From assembly GCF_003319175.1 (NCBI RefSeq), contig NZ_QOHK01000015.1:1-37627 (forward strand): a stretch of DNA of 37,627 nucleotides. Reading direction: 5' to 3'. This DNA comes from Blastococcus sp. TF02-8 (lineage in GTDB: Bacteria; Actinomycetota; Actinomycetes; Mycobacteriales; Geodermatophilaceae). Both the position numbers and the translations under genes were made by a program. The notes below the pieces were generated by a model, which worked only from the letters and a program-made list of their open reading frames with translations, had not been told where the DNA came from and ran no database searches. Positions 1-9,999 of this stretch are shown one piece after another. Positions within the stretch are counted from its first letter, which is position 1. Each line of letters starts with the position of its first letter.

Positions 1-12
1 AGCGTGAGCCAT
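1..12 (-). CDS. IS481-like transposase, N-terminal fragment cut by window edge
   Basis: An ATG at 12-10 on the minus strand is followed by codons for Ala, His and Ala before the window ends. GGAGG at 22-18 lies five bases upstream of the ATG, which is ideal spacing. Only four residues are visible, so identity rests on the start peptide and on the IS-like terminus and CTAG flank to the right. A second ATG at 48-46 on the same strand follows a GGAGTGG, but that reading frame enters the hairpin and looks less likely as the true start. Confidence 0.45.
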
Positions 13-13
13 A

Positions 14-69
14 GAGACCTCCGGTCGGGAGTGGGGACGTCAGACATCGCCACTCCTTCCGGAGGTCTC
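14..69. repeat. Long two-part hairpin covering the transposase ribosome-binding site
   Basis: The outer arms 14-24 (GAGACCTCCGG) and 59-69 (CCGGAGGTCTC) are perfectly complementary over 11 bp. The inner arms 28-34 (GGAGTGG) and 50-56 (CCACTCC) pair over 7 bp, separated from the outer arms by a 3/2-base internal loop. On the minus-strand transcript the GGAGG serving the ATG at base 12 lies inside the outer stem, so folding would hide the ribosome-binding site. There is no T-tract, so a sequestering structure fits better than an intrinsic terminator. Confidence 0.75.
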
Positions 70-95
70 CTTCGTGATCAAGCCACCACGCCGAC

Positions 96-121
96 TGTCA
101 ACAACGTCCGTAGTCACGACA
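96..121. repeat. Putative IS terminal repeat
   Basis: This 26-base stretch runs from TGTCAACAACG on the plus strand to its outer tip ...CACGACA at 121, giving a minus-strand start of TGTCGTGAC. It sits between the hairpin and the CTAG-containing flank, where a terminal inverted repeat is expected. The partner repeat is outside the window, so the boundaries are estimates. Confidence 0.4.
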
Positions 122-122
122 G

Positions 123-431
123 CTAGAGCGCGCCCTTGTCCGGGTCACCGGCCGGCACGGCCTCCAGGTAGCGGACGTCGAGCGGGGCGGCCAGCTTGTC
201 GCCGATCGCGGCACCCAGGTTCGTCAGCGCCTCGGCCTTGCCGTGCACCCGCAGCGCCTCGACGCTCTCCCACCGCTCGATCATCACGAAGAAGCCCTCG
301 CCCTCGTGCAGCGCGTACTTCTCGCAGCCCGACTCGGCGTGGACCTGCGGAACGGCGGCCAGCACGGCCTCGCGGACGGCGTCGACCGCGTCCGGCCGGG
401 GGGTGATGGTGGCGACGACGACGACGGACAC
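123..431 (-). CDS. Putative quinol monooxygenase (ABM domain)
   Basis: The 102-residue product has the size and pattern of a single antibiotic-biosynthesis-monooxygenase domain, a dimeric ferredoxin-like alpha+beta barrel. Visible features are an N-terminal strand (SVVVVATITPRP), a helix (DAVRE..LAAVPQVHAESGCEKYALHE) with the conserved ESGC-Y pattern, a central FVMIERWES strand with the typical E-W pair, and a helix rich in HG/KA followed by NLGAAIGDKL. Family members oxidise quinols or polyketide aromatics without a cofactor, or degrade haem; the substrate here cannot be told. The GTG start at 431 has AGGAGG four bases upstream. The TAG stop lies in the CTAG that abuts the putative IS end, so the coding region appears intact. 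Confidence 0.85.
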   Translation of the reverse strand: MSVVVVATITPRPDAVDAVREAVLAAVPQVHAESGCEKYALHEGEGFFVMIERWESVEALRVHGKAEALTNLGAAIGDKLAAPLDVRYLEAVPAGDPDKGAL

Positions 432-505
432 GGGGCCTCCTGGGGCGAGGGGAACGGGAACGACCCGGACGCCAGCCCTGGTGGAGTGGCCCCGGCCGGG
501 TCAGG

Positions 506-1918
506 ATGCCAGTCGTGGCCGACGACGCAGCTGCTCCCCCGTCCCCGTCGGCCGACCATCCCCTGCGGGTGGCCGTCGTCGGCGCCGGCCCCGCGGGGAT
601 CTTCACCGCCGACGCGCTCACCCGGCAGCAGGACGTCCCCGTCGCCGTCGACCTGATCGACCGGCTGCCCACCCCTTTCGGTCTCGTCCGGCACGGGATC
701 GCGCCCGACCACCCCCGGATGCGGGCCATCCGCGACACCCTGCACCGCAGCCTCGACCACCCGCTGGTCCGGTTCGTGGGCAACGTCGAGGTGGGCACCG
801 ACATCACCCTCGACGAGCTGCGCCGGCACGTCGACGCCGTCGTCTACACCTACGGCGCGGCACTGGACCGGCACCTGGGCATCGACGGGGAGGACCTGCC
901 CGGGAGCCTGGCCGCCACCGAGCTGGTCTCCTGGTACTGCGGGCACCCCGACGCCGACCGGGCCACGGTGGAGTCGGCGCTGCGCCGCGCCCGGTCGGTC
1001 GTGGTGATCGGCGTCGGCAACGTGGCCCTGGACGTGGGCCGCGTCCTGGCCCGCACCGCCGAGGAGCTCGAGCCCACCGACATGCCCCAGCACGTGCTCG
1101 ACGCGCTCGCCGCGGCGCCGGTCGAGGAGGTCACCGTGCTCGGTCGCCGCGGCCCCGCGCAGGCCACCTTCACCACCCAGGAGCTGCGGGAGCTCGGCGA
1201 GCTGGCCCGGGCCACCGTGCTGGTCGACCCGGCCGAGCTGGAGCTGGACCCGGCCACCGCCGAGCGCGTCGCGGCCGACCGCGCGGTCGCCCGCAACCTC
1301 GCCGTCCTGAAGGAGTGGTCGCAGCACCGCCCGGAACCGGGGCACGTGCCGCTGCGGCTGCGCTTCTTCCGCCGGCCGGTGCGGCTGATCGGCGAGGACC
1401 GGGTCACCGCGATCGAGGTGGAGCGCACCGCCGTCGACGACGAGGGTCGCGCGGTGGGCACCGGCGAGCTGGAGGTGCTCCCCGCCGACCTGGTCGTGCG
1501 GTCGGTCGGGTACCTCGGCACCCCGCTGCCGGGGCTGCCGGTGGACGAGCGGTCCGGGACCGTGCGGCACGAGGACGGCCGGGTGCTGCGCGACGGGCGC
1601 CCCTCGCCCGGCGAGTACGTGGCCGGCTGGATCAAGCGCGGGCCCAGCGGCGTCGTCGGGCACAACAAGCACGACGCGCGGGAGACCGTGGCCGGTCTGC
1701 TCGCCGATGCCGCGGACGGGACGCTGCGGGTGCGCGGTCCGGTGGACGACCTGGTGCACACGCTGCAGGCCCGCGGAGCGGAGCCGGTGCTGCTGGAGGA
1801 CTGGCGGGCCATCGACGCCGCGGAGCAGGCCCTGGGCGCCACCCGGGGGCGGGCCCGCACCACGATGCACGAACGCGAGGCCCTGCTCGCCGCGGTGCGG
1901 GCGGCCGCCGCCCGCTAG
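506..1918 (+). CDS. Ferredoxin/NADPH reductase, FprA type
   Basis: The 470-residue flavoprotein resembles mycobacterial FprA and adrenodoxin reductase, which pass electrons between NADPH and ferredoxin to feed P450s and other redox enzymes in the cytosol. The FAD-binding GAGPAG lies at residues 26-31, followed by the family block RLPTPFGLVRHGIAPDHP. A second Rossmann motif, VVIGVGNVALDVGRVL, lies at about 170-185 and binds NADP. Near the C-terminus, GYVAGWIKRGPSGVVGHNK is the conserved segment that closes over FAD and nicotinamide. The length matches the family (about 455-470). The first 18 residues are a low-complexity extension. The gene is divergent from the ABM gene and converges on the IMPase-like gene, sharing a GCTAGC in which both TAG stops overlap. 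No ferredoxin gene is adjacent. Confidence 0.93.
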   Translation: MPVVADDAAAPPSPSADHPLRVAVVGAGPAGIFTADALTRQQDVPVAVDLIDRLPTPFGLVRHGIAPDHPRMRAIRDTLHRSLDHPLVRFVGNVEVGTDITLDELRRHVDAVVYTYGAALDRHLGIDGEDLPGSLAATELVSWYCGHPDADRATVESALRRARSVVVIGVGNVALDVGRVLARTAEELEPTDMPQHVLDALAAAPVEEVTVLGRRGPAQATFTTQELRELGELARATVLVDPAELELDPATAERVAADRAVARNLAVLKEWSQHRPEPGHVPLRLRFFRRPVRLIGEDRVTAIEVERTAVDDEGRAVGTGELEVLPADLVVRSVGYLGTPLPGLPVDERSGTVRHEDGRVLRDGRPSPGEYVAGWIKRGPSGVVGHNKHDARETVAGLLADAADGTLRVRGPVDDLVHTLQARGAEPVLLEDWRAIDAAEQALGATRGRARTTMHEREALLAAVRAAAAR

Positions 1919-3021
1919 CCGACGGCCGCGATCAGTGCTGTCGCCTCCTCGGAGGACGACGCGGCCACGAAACGGATCAGCCGCTCGGTGTCCGGCTCCA
2001 GCCGCAGCGGCCGGCCGTCGGCGTCCAGCGCCGCGCCACCGGCGGCGAGCAGCACGGCGAGCCCCCCGGCGACGTCGTGCACGTGCGTACCGCTCCGGTC
2101 CAGGTCGTGCCAGGCCGCGGCCGCACCGTCGGCGACGAGGCACAGGTCGACCGCGGTGCAGCCGGTGACCCGCACCCGCCGCGCCGTGGAGGGGACGTTA
2201 ACCGTCCTCCCCGACGGGCCGCTGGGCACGACGACGGTGCTGCCGGGCCGCGGCGCGATCGGCACGCCGTCGCGCTGGGCCCCGATGCCGTTGATACCGG
2301 TCCACCGCCGGCCGGAGGCGAGGTCGGCGACCAGACCGGCGACCGGCACCCCCTCGCGCACCAGCGCCGCGGAGAACGCCCACGGCGGGAGACCGGCGGA
2401 GAAGTTGCCGGTGCCGTCGAGCGGGTCGAGCACGATCCAGGGCTCGCCGTCGCGCACGGGGCGGTCGGAGCTCTCCTCGCTCAACACCGGCACACCGAGG
2501 CCGCCGAGCACGGCGACGGCGGCGGCGTGCGCCGCCTCGTCGGCGGCCAGCGCCGGGCTGCCGTCGTCCTTGGTCCGCTCCTCCCCGCTGTCCCGGGCCA
2601 GGCCGACGGCGATCTCGACCCGGCTGGCGGCGATCGCGGCGAGGTGCCGGAAGCGGTCGGCCAGGGAGCAGCCCTCCCCCGGCCCGCTCACCGCGCGCCA
2701 GCGGTCGGTGCTGCCGTGCCGGACCCGCTCGCAGCCCCAGCCCGCGGCCAGCGCCCGGACGGCCGGGTGCTCCAGCGGGACACCGGAGCGCCGCAGCACC
2801 ACGGCCTCGGCGAACCCGTCGGCGTGCCACTGCCGGCGGACCAGTGCGGCCTGCCCCTCGCCCAGCAGGACGCGCAGCCGCGGGTCGTGCACGGCCGGCG
2901 CCAGCGCCTCGGGGGGCATCCCCAGGGTGAGCGCCGCGGCGCGCACGTCGGCTCCGCTGACCGCCACCCGCAGCTCGAGGTCCGGCTCAGGCCGCCGGCG
3001 CAGGAACCAGCGCTCAGCCAC
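1915..3021 (-). CDS. Inositol monophosphatase-family protein with unidentified N-terminal extension
   Basis: The 368-residue protein carries a lithium-sensitive phosphatase fold in its C-terminal two thirds. Metal-binding residues are visible: E182/E183 in LSEES, the signature DPLDGTGNF beginning at D199, and D316 in HDVAGG, the usual WDxAAG position. Family members hydrolyse inositol phosphate, histidinol phosphate, PAP or fructose bisphosphate; the substrate here is unknown. Residues 1-115 are not part of the standard fold and resemble no domain I recognise. They may be a separate domain of mixed helices and strands. The GTG start at 3021 lies inside the last codons of PEP carboxylase (8-base overlap), so the two genes are probably cotranscribed and translationally coupled. 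Confidence 0.85.
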   Translation of the reverse strand: MAERWFLRRRPEPDLELRVAVSGADVRAAALTLGMPPEALAPAVHDPRLRVLLGEGQAALVRRQWHADGFAEAVVLRRSGVPLEHPAVRALAAGWGCERVRHGSTDRWRAVSGPGEGCSLADRFRHLAAIAASRVEIAVGLARDSGEERTKDDGSPALAADEAAHAAAVAVLGGLGVPVLSEESSDRPVRDGEPWIVLDPLDGTGNFSAGLPPWAFSAALVREGVPVAGLVADLASGRRWTGINGIGAQRDGVPIAPRPGSTVVVPSGPSGRTVNVPSTARRVRVTGCTAVDLCLVADGAAAAWHDLDRSGTHVHDVAGGLAVLLAAGGAALDADGRPLRLEPDTERLIRFVAASSSEEATALIAAVG

Positions 3022-5821
3022 TGTTGCGCAGTGCGGTCGCGATGCCGTTGATGGTCAGCTGGATGTTGCGGCCGGTCAGCTCGTCGTCCTCCCCGCCGCG
3101 GCGCCGCCGCAGCATCTCCACCTGCAGGTGGTGCAGCGGTTCCAGGTAGGGGAACCGGTTCCGGATCGACCGGGCGAGCGACGGGTTGTCCGCCAGCAGG
3201 TGGTCGTCGCCGGTGACCGCGAGCGCCATCCGGCAGGTCCGCTCGTGCTCGGCGGTGATCCGGTCGAAGACGCGAGCCCGGAGCTCCTCGTCCGGCACGA
3301 GCTCGGCGTACCGCGCGGCCAGCTCGAGGTCGGTCTTGGCCAGCACCATGCCCATGTTCGACAGCACCGTGCGGAAGAAGGGCCAGCGCCGGTGCAGGTC
3401 ACGCAGCCGCTCCAGCCGTTCGTCGGAGCCGCCCACCCACTCCTCCAGCGCCGTGCCCGTGCCGTACCAGCCGGGCAGCATGATCCGGGTCTGCGACCAG
3501 CTGAACACCCACGGGATCGCCCGGAGGTCGGCGATCGAGTCACCCTTCTTGCGCGAGGGCGGCCGGCTGCCGATGTTCAGCTCGGCCAGCTCCCCGATGG
3601 GGGTCGCGGCGCGGAACCACTCGACGAAGCCCGGCGTCTCGTGCACCAGCTCCCGGTAGGCCTGCTGCGCGCGCCCGGCGAGGTCGTCGAGCAGGGCGTA
3701 GGCCTCGTCGGCGTCCTCGCCCAGCCCCTCGACGTCGAGCAGCGTCGACTCCAGCGTCGCGGCGACCAGCGCCTCCAGGTTGCGCCGGGCGAGGTCGGGG
3801 TCGGCGTACTTGGCCGCGATGACCTCACCCTGCTCGGTGATCCGGAGCGCGCCGGCCACCGCACCCGGCGGCTGCGCCCGGATGGCGTCGTAGCTGGGGC
3901 CACCGCCCCGGCCCACGGTGCCGCCGCGGCCGTGGAAGAGCCGGAGGCGCACGCCCTCGCGGCGGGCGAGCTCCACGAGGTCGAGCTCGGCCCGGTACAG
4001 CGCCCAGTTCGCGGCGAGGTAGCCGCCGTCCTTGTTGCTGTCGGAGTAGCCGAGCATGACCTCCTGCACGTCGCCGCGGTTGCCCAGCAGCGCCCGGTAC
4101 AGGGGCTGGGCGAGCACTGCGCCGAGCGTGGTGGCGGCCGCCTTCAGGTCGCCGATCGTCTCGAACAGCGGCGAGATGCCGACCGGGCAGGTCGGCCCGC
4201 TCTCGCCGGCCGGGTCGAGCAGCCCGACCTCCTTGAGCAGGACGGCGACCTCCAGGACGTCGCTCACCGACTCGCACATGCTGATCACGTAGTTCGGGAT
4301 CGTCCGGGGCCCGAGCAGCGCCACCTGCCCTGCGGCGGCGACCAGGACGTCGAGCTCCTTGCGGGTCTCCTCCGAGAGATCCGCGTCGGGCCGGACCAGC
4401 GGACGGCGCAGCGTGAGCTCCCCGGCCAGCAGCTCGACCCGGGCCGCCTCGTCCAGGGACGCGTAGTCCTCGCACACCCCGGCCCACGACAGCAGCTCGG
4501 CGACCACCTGCTCGTGCACCGAGGAGTTCTGCCGCAGATCCAGCCCGCAGAGGTGGAAGCCGAAGACCTCCACGGCCTCGCGCAGCCGCAGCAGGCGGTC
4601 GTCGGCCAGCGAGCCCGCCCCGTGGCTGCGCAGCGACGCATCGATGACGTCGAGATCGGCGCGCAGCTCGTCGGGGTCGCCGTACGCGGGCAGGTTCGCA
4701 CCCGGCTCGTCGTCGCCGGGCACCGAGCCGAGCACCCGCTGCGCGGTGGCCGCCAGGCGGGCGGAGATGCCGATCAGCGCCCGGCGGTAGGGCTCGTCGG
4801 CGCGGAAGGGCGAGTCGTCGCGAGAGGCGTCGGCGAGCGCGTAGAGCTGCGGCGTCGGCGTGACGAGCCGGTCGGACATGGAGAGCTCGCTGCGCAGCTC
4901 GGCCAGCTCGGCGAGGTGGTGGGTCAGGGCGGTCTCGGCCTGACGGGTGGTCGCCCGGCGCACCGCCTCGGCGGTGACGAACGGGTTGCCGTCGCGGTCC
5001 CCGCCGATCCAGGAGCCGGGCAGCAGCATCGGCCGCCGCAGCAGTCCCGCACCCGGCCAGCGCTCCTCCATCGCGCGACGGAGCTCGGCGTTGATCGCCG
5101 GGACGACGTCGAACAGCGACAGCTCGTAGTAGCGCAGCGCCTCGTCGATCTCGTCCTGCAGGCGCAGCCGGGACAGCCGCAGCAGCGCGGTCTGCCAGAG
5201 GGTGAGCACCGAGCGCCACAGCTTCGCCGACCACTCCTCGTCGACGTCCCCCTCGACCGCCCGGTCCCGCTGCCGGATCAGCTCGGTCACCTGGCGCTGC
5301 ACCTGGAAGACCGTCTTCCGGCGCACCTCCGTCGGGTGCGCGGTGACCACCGGGCAGACCAGCGCGCCGGCGAGCTCACGGGCCACCTCGTCGGCCGGCA
5401 GGTCCTGCTCGTCGAGCAGCGCGAAGGTGGCGGCCAGGCTCCCCTGCTGCGGCGGGGATCCCGCGCGGCGGTGGTGCCGGCGACGCCGCTCGTGGTGGAT
5501 GTCCTCGGCCAGGTTGGCCAGCAGGGAGAAGTGGCTGAACGCCCGGATCACGTGGTTGGCCTCGCGGACGTCGAGTCCGGCCAGCCGCCGCGCCAGGTCG
5601 AGCCGGTCGACCTCCGAGCGCCGGACCCGGAACGCCTCCACGCGGGTCGCCTCGACCAGGTCCAGGACGTCGGCGCCGGCCTGCTCTCCGATCACCTCGC
5701 CGAGGACGCGCCCCAGCAGTCGGATGTCCTCGCGCAGGGGAAGCTCGTCGGCGCGCTCGTCGGGCGGTTCCCCGCCGGCGTGGTGACGGAGGTCGGCGAC
5801 GTCCACGGTGGCTTCGGACAC
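3014..5821 (-). CDS. ppc: Phosphoenolpyruvate carboxylase
   Basis: The 935-residue cytosolic enzyme adds bicarbonate to PEP to give oxaloacetate, refilling the TCA cycle. Length and motifs match bacterial [17 protein letters not shown] carries catalytic H162. [15 protein letters not shown] and [10 protein letters not shown] follow, then [13 protein letters not shown], the mobile loop and catalytic arginine region. The C-terminus ends ...ATALRNSG, a variant of the usual C-terminal Asn-Thr-Gly. The GTG start at 5821 is in frame, with the N-terminal acidic helix preserved. It is the first gene of a pair with the overlapping IMPase-like gene. A citrate synthase that would use its oxaloacetate lies 10 kb away. 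Confidence 0.97.
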   Translation of the reverse strand: MSEATVDVADLRHHAGGEPPDERADELPLREDIRLLGRVLGEVIGEQAGADVLDLVEATRVEAFRVRRSEVDRLDLARRLAGLDVREANHVIRAFSHFSLLANLAEDIHHERRRRHHRRAGSPPQQGSLAATFALLDEQDLPADEVARELAGALVCPVVTAHPTEVRRKTVFQVQRQVTELIRQRDRAVEGDVDEEWSAKLWRSVLTLWQTALLRLSRLRLQDEIDEALRYYELSLFDVVPAINAELRRAMEERWPGAGLLRRPMLLPGSWIGGDRDGNPFVTAEAVRRATTRQAETALTHHLAELAELRSELSMSDRLVTPTPQLYALADASRDDSPFRADEPYRRALIGISARLAATAQRVLGSVPGDDEPGANLPAYGDPDELRADLDVIDASLRSHGAGSLADDRLLRLREAVEVFGFHLCGLDLRQNSSVHEQVVAELLSWAGVCEDYASLDEAARVELLAGELTLRRPLVRPDADLSEETRKELDVLVAAAGQVALLGPRTIPNYVISMCESVSDVLEVAVLLKEVGLLDPAGESGPTCPVGISPLFETIGDLKAAATTLGAVLAQPLYRALLGNRGDVQEVMLGYSDSNKDGGYLAANWALYRAELDLVELARREGVRLRLFHGRGGTVGRGGGPSYDAIRAQPPGAVAGALRITEQGEVIAAKYADPDLARRNLEALVAATLESTLLDVEGLGEDADEAYALLDDLAGRAQQAYRELVHETPGFVEWFRAATPIGELAELNIGSRPPSRKKGDSIADLRAIPWVFSWSQTRIMLPGWYGTGTALEEWVGGSDERLERLRDLHRRWPFFRTVLSNMGMVLAKTDLELAARYAELVPDEELRARVFDRITAEHERTCRMALAVTGDDHLLADNPSLARSIRNRFPYLEPLHHLQVEMLRRRRGGEDDELTGRNIQLTINGIATALRNSG

Positions 5822-5872
5822 GCACCGAGTATCGGGGACGCAGGTGACGGGCTCATGTCGTGAGCCCGCGGA

Positions 5873-6736
5873 CTACTGGCCGCGCTCGAGTTCCTTGAGG
5901 CACTGGGCGGCCAGCGCGTCACCGGACTCCGCGCCCAACCGGAACTGCTCGACGGCGCCCTCGAGGTCTCCGCGGTCGGCCAGGAGGACCCCGAGGTTCT
6001 GGTGGCAGTAGGAGTCACCCGCGGCGATCCCGCTGCGGTAGGCCTCCTCGGCCGCCTCCTCGTCGCCGAGCTCCTCGCGGTACAGGTTGCCCAGCGGCAG
6101 CCAGGCGACCTGCTCGCCCAGCTTCGCACCGCGCTCGAGCACCGAGCGGGCCTCCACCGAGCGGCCGGTCTCGCGCAGCAGGTGGGCGAGGTCCGCCCGG
6201 GCGGCCGGGAAGTGGTGCTGTCCGGCGCCCAGGTCGGCCTCCAGCGCGGGGTCCAGGGTGGAGCACCAGCGCCAGCAGGCGACGACGGCCTTGGCCTCCT
6301 CGTCACCGGCGGCGGCGAACTCCTCGGCGACCGCCATGGCCTGCTCCCGCTCCCCCTGCTCGCGGAGCAGGAAGGCCAGCTGGAGGCCGCCCTCCAGGTC
6401 GCCGGCCGCGGCCGCGCCGCGGTAGGCGCGCATCGCGCCCGCGAGGTCGCCCAGGTCCTCGAGCACCAGGCCCAGGTTCCGCCAGGCGTCGGCCTCGCCA
6501 CCGCGCAGCGCGATCTCGTAGGCGTCGACCGCCTCCTCCCACCGGTTCTGCGCGGCGAGGGAGTTGCCGAGGTTGAACGCGGCGACGGTGTCGCCCAGGT
6601 CGAAGGCCCGGCGGAAGCACGCCTCGGCGTCCGCCTGCCGGCCGGCGTCGGCCAGGTCGCAGCCGAGGTCGATCAGCGCGTCGGCGTCGTCGGAGGCATG
6701 CAGCCGCCGCAAGCGCGCGTCGAGGTCCTCGGTCAT
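5873..6736 (-). CDS. Tetratricopeptide/Sel1-like repeat protein
   Basis: The 287-residue protein consists almost wholly of helical repeats of about 34-36 residues. The units can be followed through repeated patterns such as ALIDLGCDLADAGRQADAEA, AAFNLGNSLAAQNRWEEAVD, AWRNLGLVLEDLGDLAGAMR and CHQNLGVLLADRGDLEGAVE, each with the Gly/Ala spacing of TPR or Sel1 units. There is no signal peptide or membrane segment, so a cytosolic scaffold for protein-protein contact is likely. Partners cannot be inferred. It starts at ATG 6736 and lies just upstream of PEP carboxylase on the same strand, with a 51-base gap, so readthrough is possible. Repeats of this kind occur in many unrelated pathways. Confidence 0.88.
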   Translation of the reverse strand: MTEDLDARLRRLHASDDADALIDLGCDLADAGRQADAEACFRRAFDLGDTVAAFNLGNSLAAQNRWEEAVDAYEIALRGGEADAWRNLGLVLEDLGDLAGAMRAYRGAAAAGDLEGGLQLAFLLREQGEREQAMAVAEEFAAAGDEEAKAVVACWRWCSTLDPALEADLGAGQHHFPAARADLAHLLRETGRSVEARSVLERGAKLGEQVAWLPLGNLYREELGDEEAAEEAYRSGIAAGDSYCHQNLGVLLADRGDLEGAVEQFRLGAESGDALAAQCLKELERGQ

Positions 6737-6793
6737 GCCGACGATGATCGCGGCGCGGAGGGCCGATCCGCGCCCCCCGGCGGCCGTACCTCA

Positions 6794-6814
6794 CCCCAAG
6801 GGATCGCCCTGGGG
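6794..6814 (-). terminator. Hairpin after the LLM oxidoreductase gene
   Basis: CCCC-AA-GGG at 6794-6802 pairs with CCC-T-GGGG at 6807-6814 around the loop ATCG, with one A·A/T interruption. It lies in the 116-base gap between the oxidoreductase stop and the TPR gene start, where a terminator is expected. There is no T-tract, as is common in high-GC actinobacteria, so the function is inferred. Confidence 0.45.
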
Positions 6815-6852
6815 CCGATCGGTCACCCGATCAGTCGTCCCAGGGCGTCGGA

Positions 6853-7833
6853 TCAGCTCCCGAACGCCTCCCGCCAGGCCGGCATCAGCTCGTTCCGGGC
6901 CCACTCCAGGTAGGGCTCCTGCTGGTCCCCGCCGATCTGCACGAGGGCCAGGTGGGTGAAGCCGGCGTCGGCGAACTCCCTGGCGCCCTCGATGACCGCC
7001 TCCACGTCGGAACCGCACGGGATCGAGCTCGCGACGTCGTCCGGGGTGACGAACTGCGCGGCGGCGTCGAAGGCGCTCGGTCCGGGCAGCTCGGCGTTGA
7101 CCTTCCAGCCGAAGCCGAACCAGCGGAAGAGCGAGTGCGCCCGCTGCACCGCGGCGTCCTTGTCCGTGCCGAAGCTGATCGGCATCTGCCCGACCCGGGG
7201 CTTGCCCGCGCCGCCGGCGGCGTCGAAGTACTCGCCCAGCTCCGGCTTCGGCTCGACGGCGATCATCACGTCGCCGAGCTCACCGGCGATCGCGCAGGAC
7301 TGCTTGCCCGAGACCGCGATGCCGATGGGCACCCGCTTGTCGGGCAGGTCCCAGAGCTTGGCCGACTCGACGTCGAAGTGCTCGCCGCGGAAGTTCGTGT
7401 AGCCCTCGCCGTCGAAGAGGTCGCGGATGATCTGGATCGCCTCGACGAACATCTCGTGCCGCACGTCGGCCGCCGGCCACCCGCCGCCGACCACGTGCTC
7501 GTTGAGGTTCTCGCCTGCGCCCAGGCCGAGGGTGAACCGTCCCTCGGAGAGGATCTGCAGCGTGGCGGCCTGCTGGGCGACGACCGCGGGGTGGTAGCGG
7601 AAGGTCGGGCAGGTCACGTAGGTCATGAAGGGGATGCGGCTGGTCGCCTGCGCGGCGGCGCCGAGGGTGACCCAGGCGTTGGGCGAGTGGCCCATCTCGT
7701 CCAGCCACGGGAAGTAGTGGTCGCTGCTGACCGCGAAGTCGAAGCCGACCTCCTCGGCCCCCACCACGTGCCGGACCAGGTCCTTGGGCCCGGCCTGCTC
7801 GGTCATCATCGTGTAGCCCAGCTGCATCGCCAT
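6853..7833 (-). CDS. F420-dependent LLM-class oxidoreductase (G6PD-like subgroup)
   Basis: The 326-residue TIM-barrel protein belongs to the luciferase-like monooxygenase superfamily. The opening LGYTMMTEQAGPKDLVRHVV, the segment FAVSSDHYFPWLDEMGHSPNAW, and LGLGAGENLNEHVVG match the actinobacterial subgroup related to F420-dependent glucose-6-phosphate dehydrogenase (the group I know as TIGR03557). Members use coenzyme F420 in the cytosol for hydride transfer, but most lack an assigned substrate, so a G6PD role should not be assumed. Two ATG codons (7833 and 7827) are possible starts. It stands alone between an ABC operon and the TPR gene, with no F420 biosynthesis genes nearby. Confidence 0.88.
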   Translation of the reverse strand: MAMQLGYTMMTEQAGPKDLVRHVVGAEEVGFDFAVSSDHYFPWLDEMGHSPNAWVTLGAAAQATSRIPFMTYVTCPTFRYHPAVVAQQAATLQILSEGRFTLGLGAGENLNEHVVGGGWPAADVRHEMFVEAIQIIRDLFDGEGYTNFRGEHFDVESAKLWDLPDKRVPIGIAVSGKQSCAIAGELGDVMIAVEPKPELGEYFDAAGGAGKPRVGQMPISFGTDKDAAVQRAHSLFRWFGFGWKVNAELPGPSAFDAAAQFVTPDDVASSIPCGSDVEAVIEGAREFADAGFTHLALVQIGGDQQEPYLEWARNELMPAWREAFGS

Positions 7834-7870
7834 GCCGCCGCGCTACCCGGGTCGACCGGGAGCCAACCCG

Positions 7871-9054
7871 TCAGGCGCGCTCGGCCGCCAGCGCCTCGCG
7901 CAGCTTCGTCCGGCCCCCGGTACGCAGCAGCGCCCCGGCGTAGACCCGTCCACCCAGCCGCACGACCAGCGCGATCGCGACCAGCATGAGGACGACCGCG
8001 AGCGCGGTCTCCCACAGCGCGACGTCACCGGCTGCCTGGCGGACCGGCATGACCAGCGGCGAGAGCCCCGGGACCAGCGAGGTGATCCGCGCCAGCGTGC
8101 CGCCGGGATCGCCGGCGGCCTGGATCCCGACGACGTAGGACGCGACGAGCACGAGGGTCGTGGGCATCAGCACCGTGCCGAGGTCCTCCTGGCGGCTGAC
8201 CAGCGAGGCGCCGACGGCGAAGATCGACGCGTACAGCGCGTAGCCCAGGACGAACCAGGCGACGACGGCGATCGCGGTGCCGACGACCTCCCCCGGCACG
8301 TCCACCAGGCCGAAGCCCACCGCCCCGCCGACCCCGACCACGGCGATGACCACGATCTGCCCGAGACCGAGCAGGCCGAGGCCCAGGATCTTCCCGGCCA
8401 GCAGCTGCCAGGGCTTCATCGTGGCCAGCAGCAGCTCCACCACGCGGCTGGACTTCTCCTCCACCACGCCCTGGGCGACGAACTGGCCGAACAGGATCAG
8501 CAGGCCGTACAGCATGCTGACGCCCAGGATGGCGGCGCCGATCCGCTGGTCGTCCTGCTCGGCGTCGGGGTCCAGCGCCCGCACCCCCACCTCGGGCAGG
8601 TCCAGGTCGGCCACCCCGGCCTCCGCGAGCCGGTCGGCGAGCGCCAGCTGCCCGACCGCCCCCTGCACGATCGCCTGCAGCGGCCCCCCGGCCGACTCCT
8701 CGACCAGCAGCTCGGGCTCGGCGCCGTCGGCCAGCAGCACGCCGTCGACGTCGTCGTCCTCGAGCGCGGCCCGGGCGGCGGCCTCGTCGTCGAGCGGCAC
8801 CACGGTGACGTCGACGTCCAGGGCATCGCCCTGCTGCCCGAGGGCCTGCTCCAGTCCGGCGCCGCCGCCGACCAGCCCGATCCGGCTCTCGTCGTCCCCA
8901 CCGCTGATCGCGATCTGGAAGCCCAGGGCCCCCAGCAGGATCACGATGATCACGATCGAGCTGATGACGAAGTTCTTGTCCCGGATCCGGGTGGCGATCT
9001 CCCGCGCGGCCACCAGCCGGACCAGGGACGCACTGCTCAGCGTGCTCTGTCCGC

Positions 9055-9058
<4 letters not shown>
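7871..9058 (-). CDS. ABC-2 type exporter permease (NatB-like)
   Basis: The protein has 395 residues from a GTG at 9058, whose GTGA overlaps the stop of the ATPase gene upstream. The N-terminal arm (LVRLVAAREIATRIRDKNF) precedes a first membrane helix (VISSIVIIVILLGALGFQI). A large extracytoplasmic domain of about 150 residues, rich in Asp and Glu, follows. Five or six further helices begin around ILGVSMLYGLLILFGQF. SSRVVELLLATMKPWQLLAGKILG is the ABC-2 coupling segment. The arrangement matches NatB/YhaP-type permeases that export sodium or antimicrobial compounds; the substrate is unknown. It works with the ATPase encoded immediately upstream. Confidence 0.92.
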
Positions 9059-9969
<911 letters not shown>

Positions 9970-9999
9970 CCGTCCTCCTGCCGTCGTCCCTGCTGCCTC

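Larger units (their letters stand above)
1..121 (-). mobile_element. 5' end of a probable IS481-family insertion sequence
   Basis: Read on the minus strand, this stretch looks like the left end of an insertion sequence whose body lies outside the window. It has an outer tip beginning TGTCGTGAC at base 121, a 5' untranslated hairpin, and the first four codons (Met-Ala-His-Ala) of a reading frame behind a GGAGG ribosome-binding site. Many actinobacterial IS481-type transposases start with Met-Ala/Ser-His-Ala-Asn, and IS481 is known to insert at NCTAGN. The bases just outside the tip, 122-127, read GCTAGA. The family assignment is inference, because the transposase body and the other terminal repeat are not visible. 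Confidence 0.55.

Noticed and set aside
196..3051. A 951-codon open frame on the plus strand opposite the ABM, fpr and IMPase-like genes
   Set aside because: It is a high-GC shadow frame rich in Arg, Gly and Pro, with no domain motifs. The genes on the real strands have clear catalytic motifs.
1988..5863. A 1291-codon frame on the plus strand opposite PEP carboxylase
   Set aside because: Its composition is low-complexity Gln/Gly/Arg, and PEP carboxylase on the other strand explains the region completely.
6814..6835. A second inverted repeat (GATCGG...CCGATC) after the LLM oxidoreductase gene
   Set aside because: It partly overlaps the flank of the stronger hairpin at 6794-6814, has short arms and shows no independent support.
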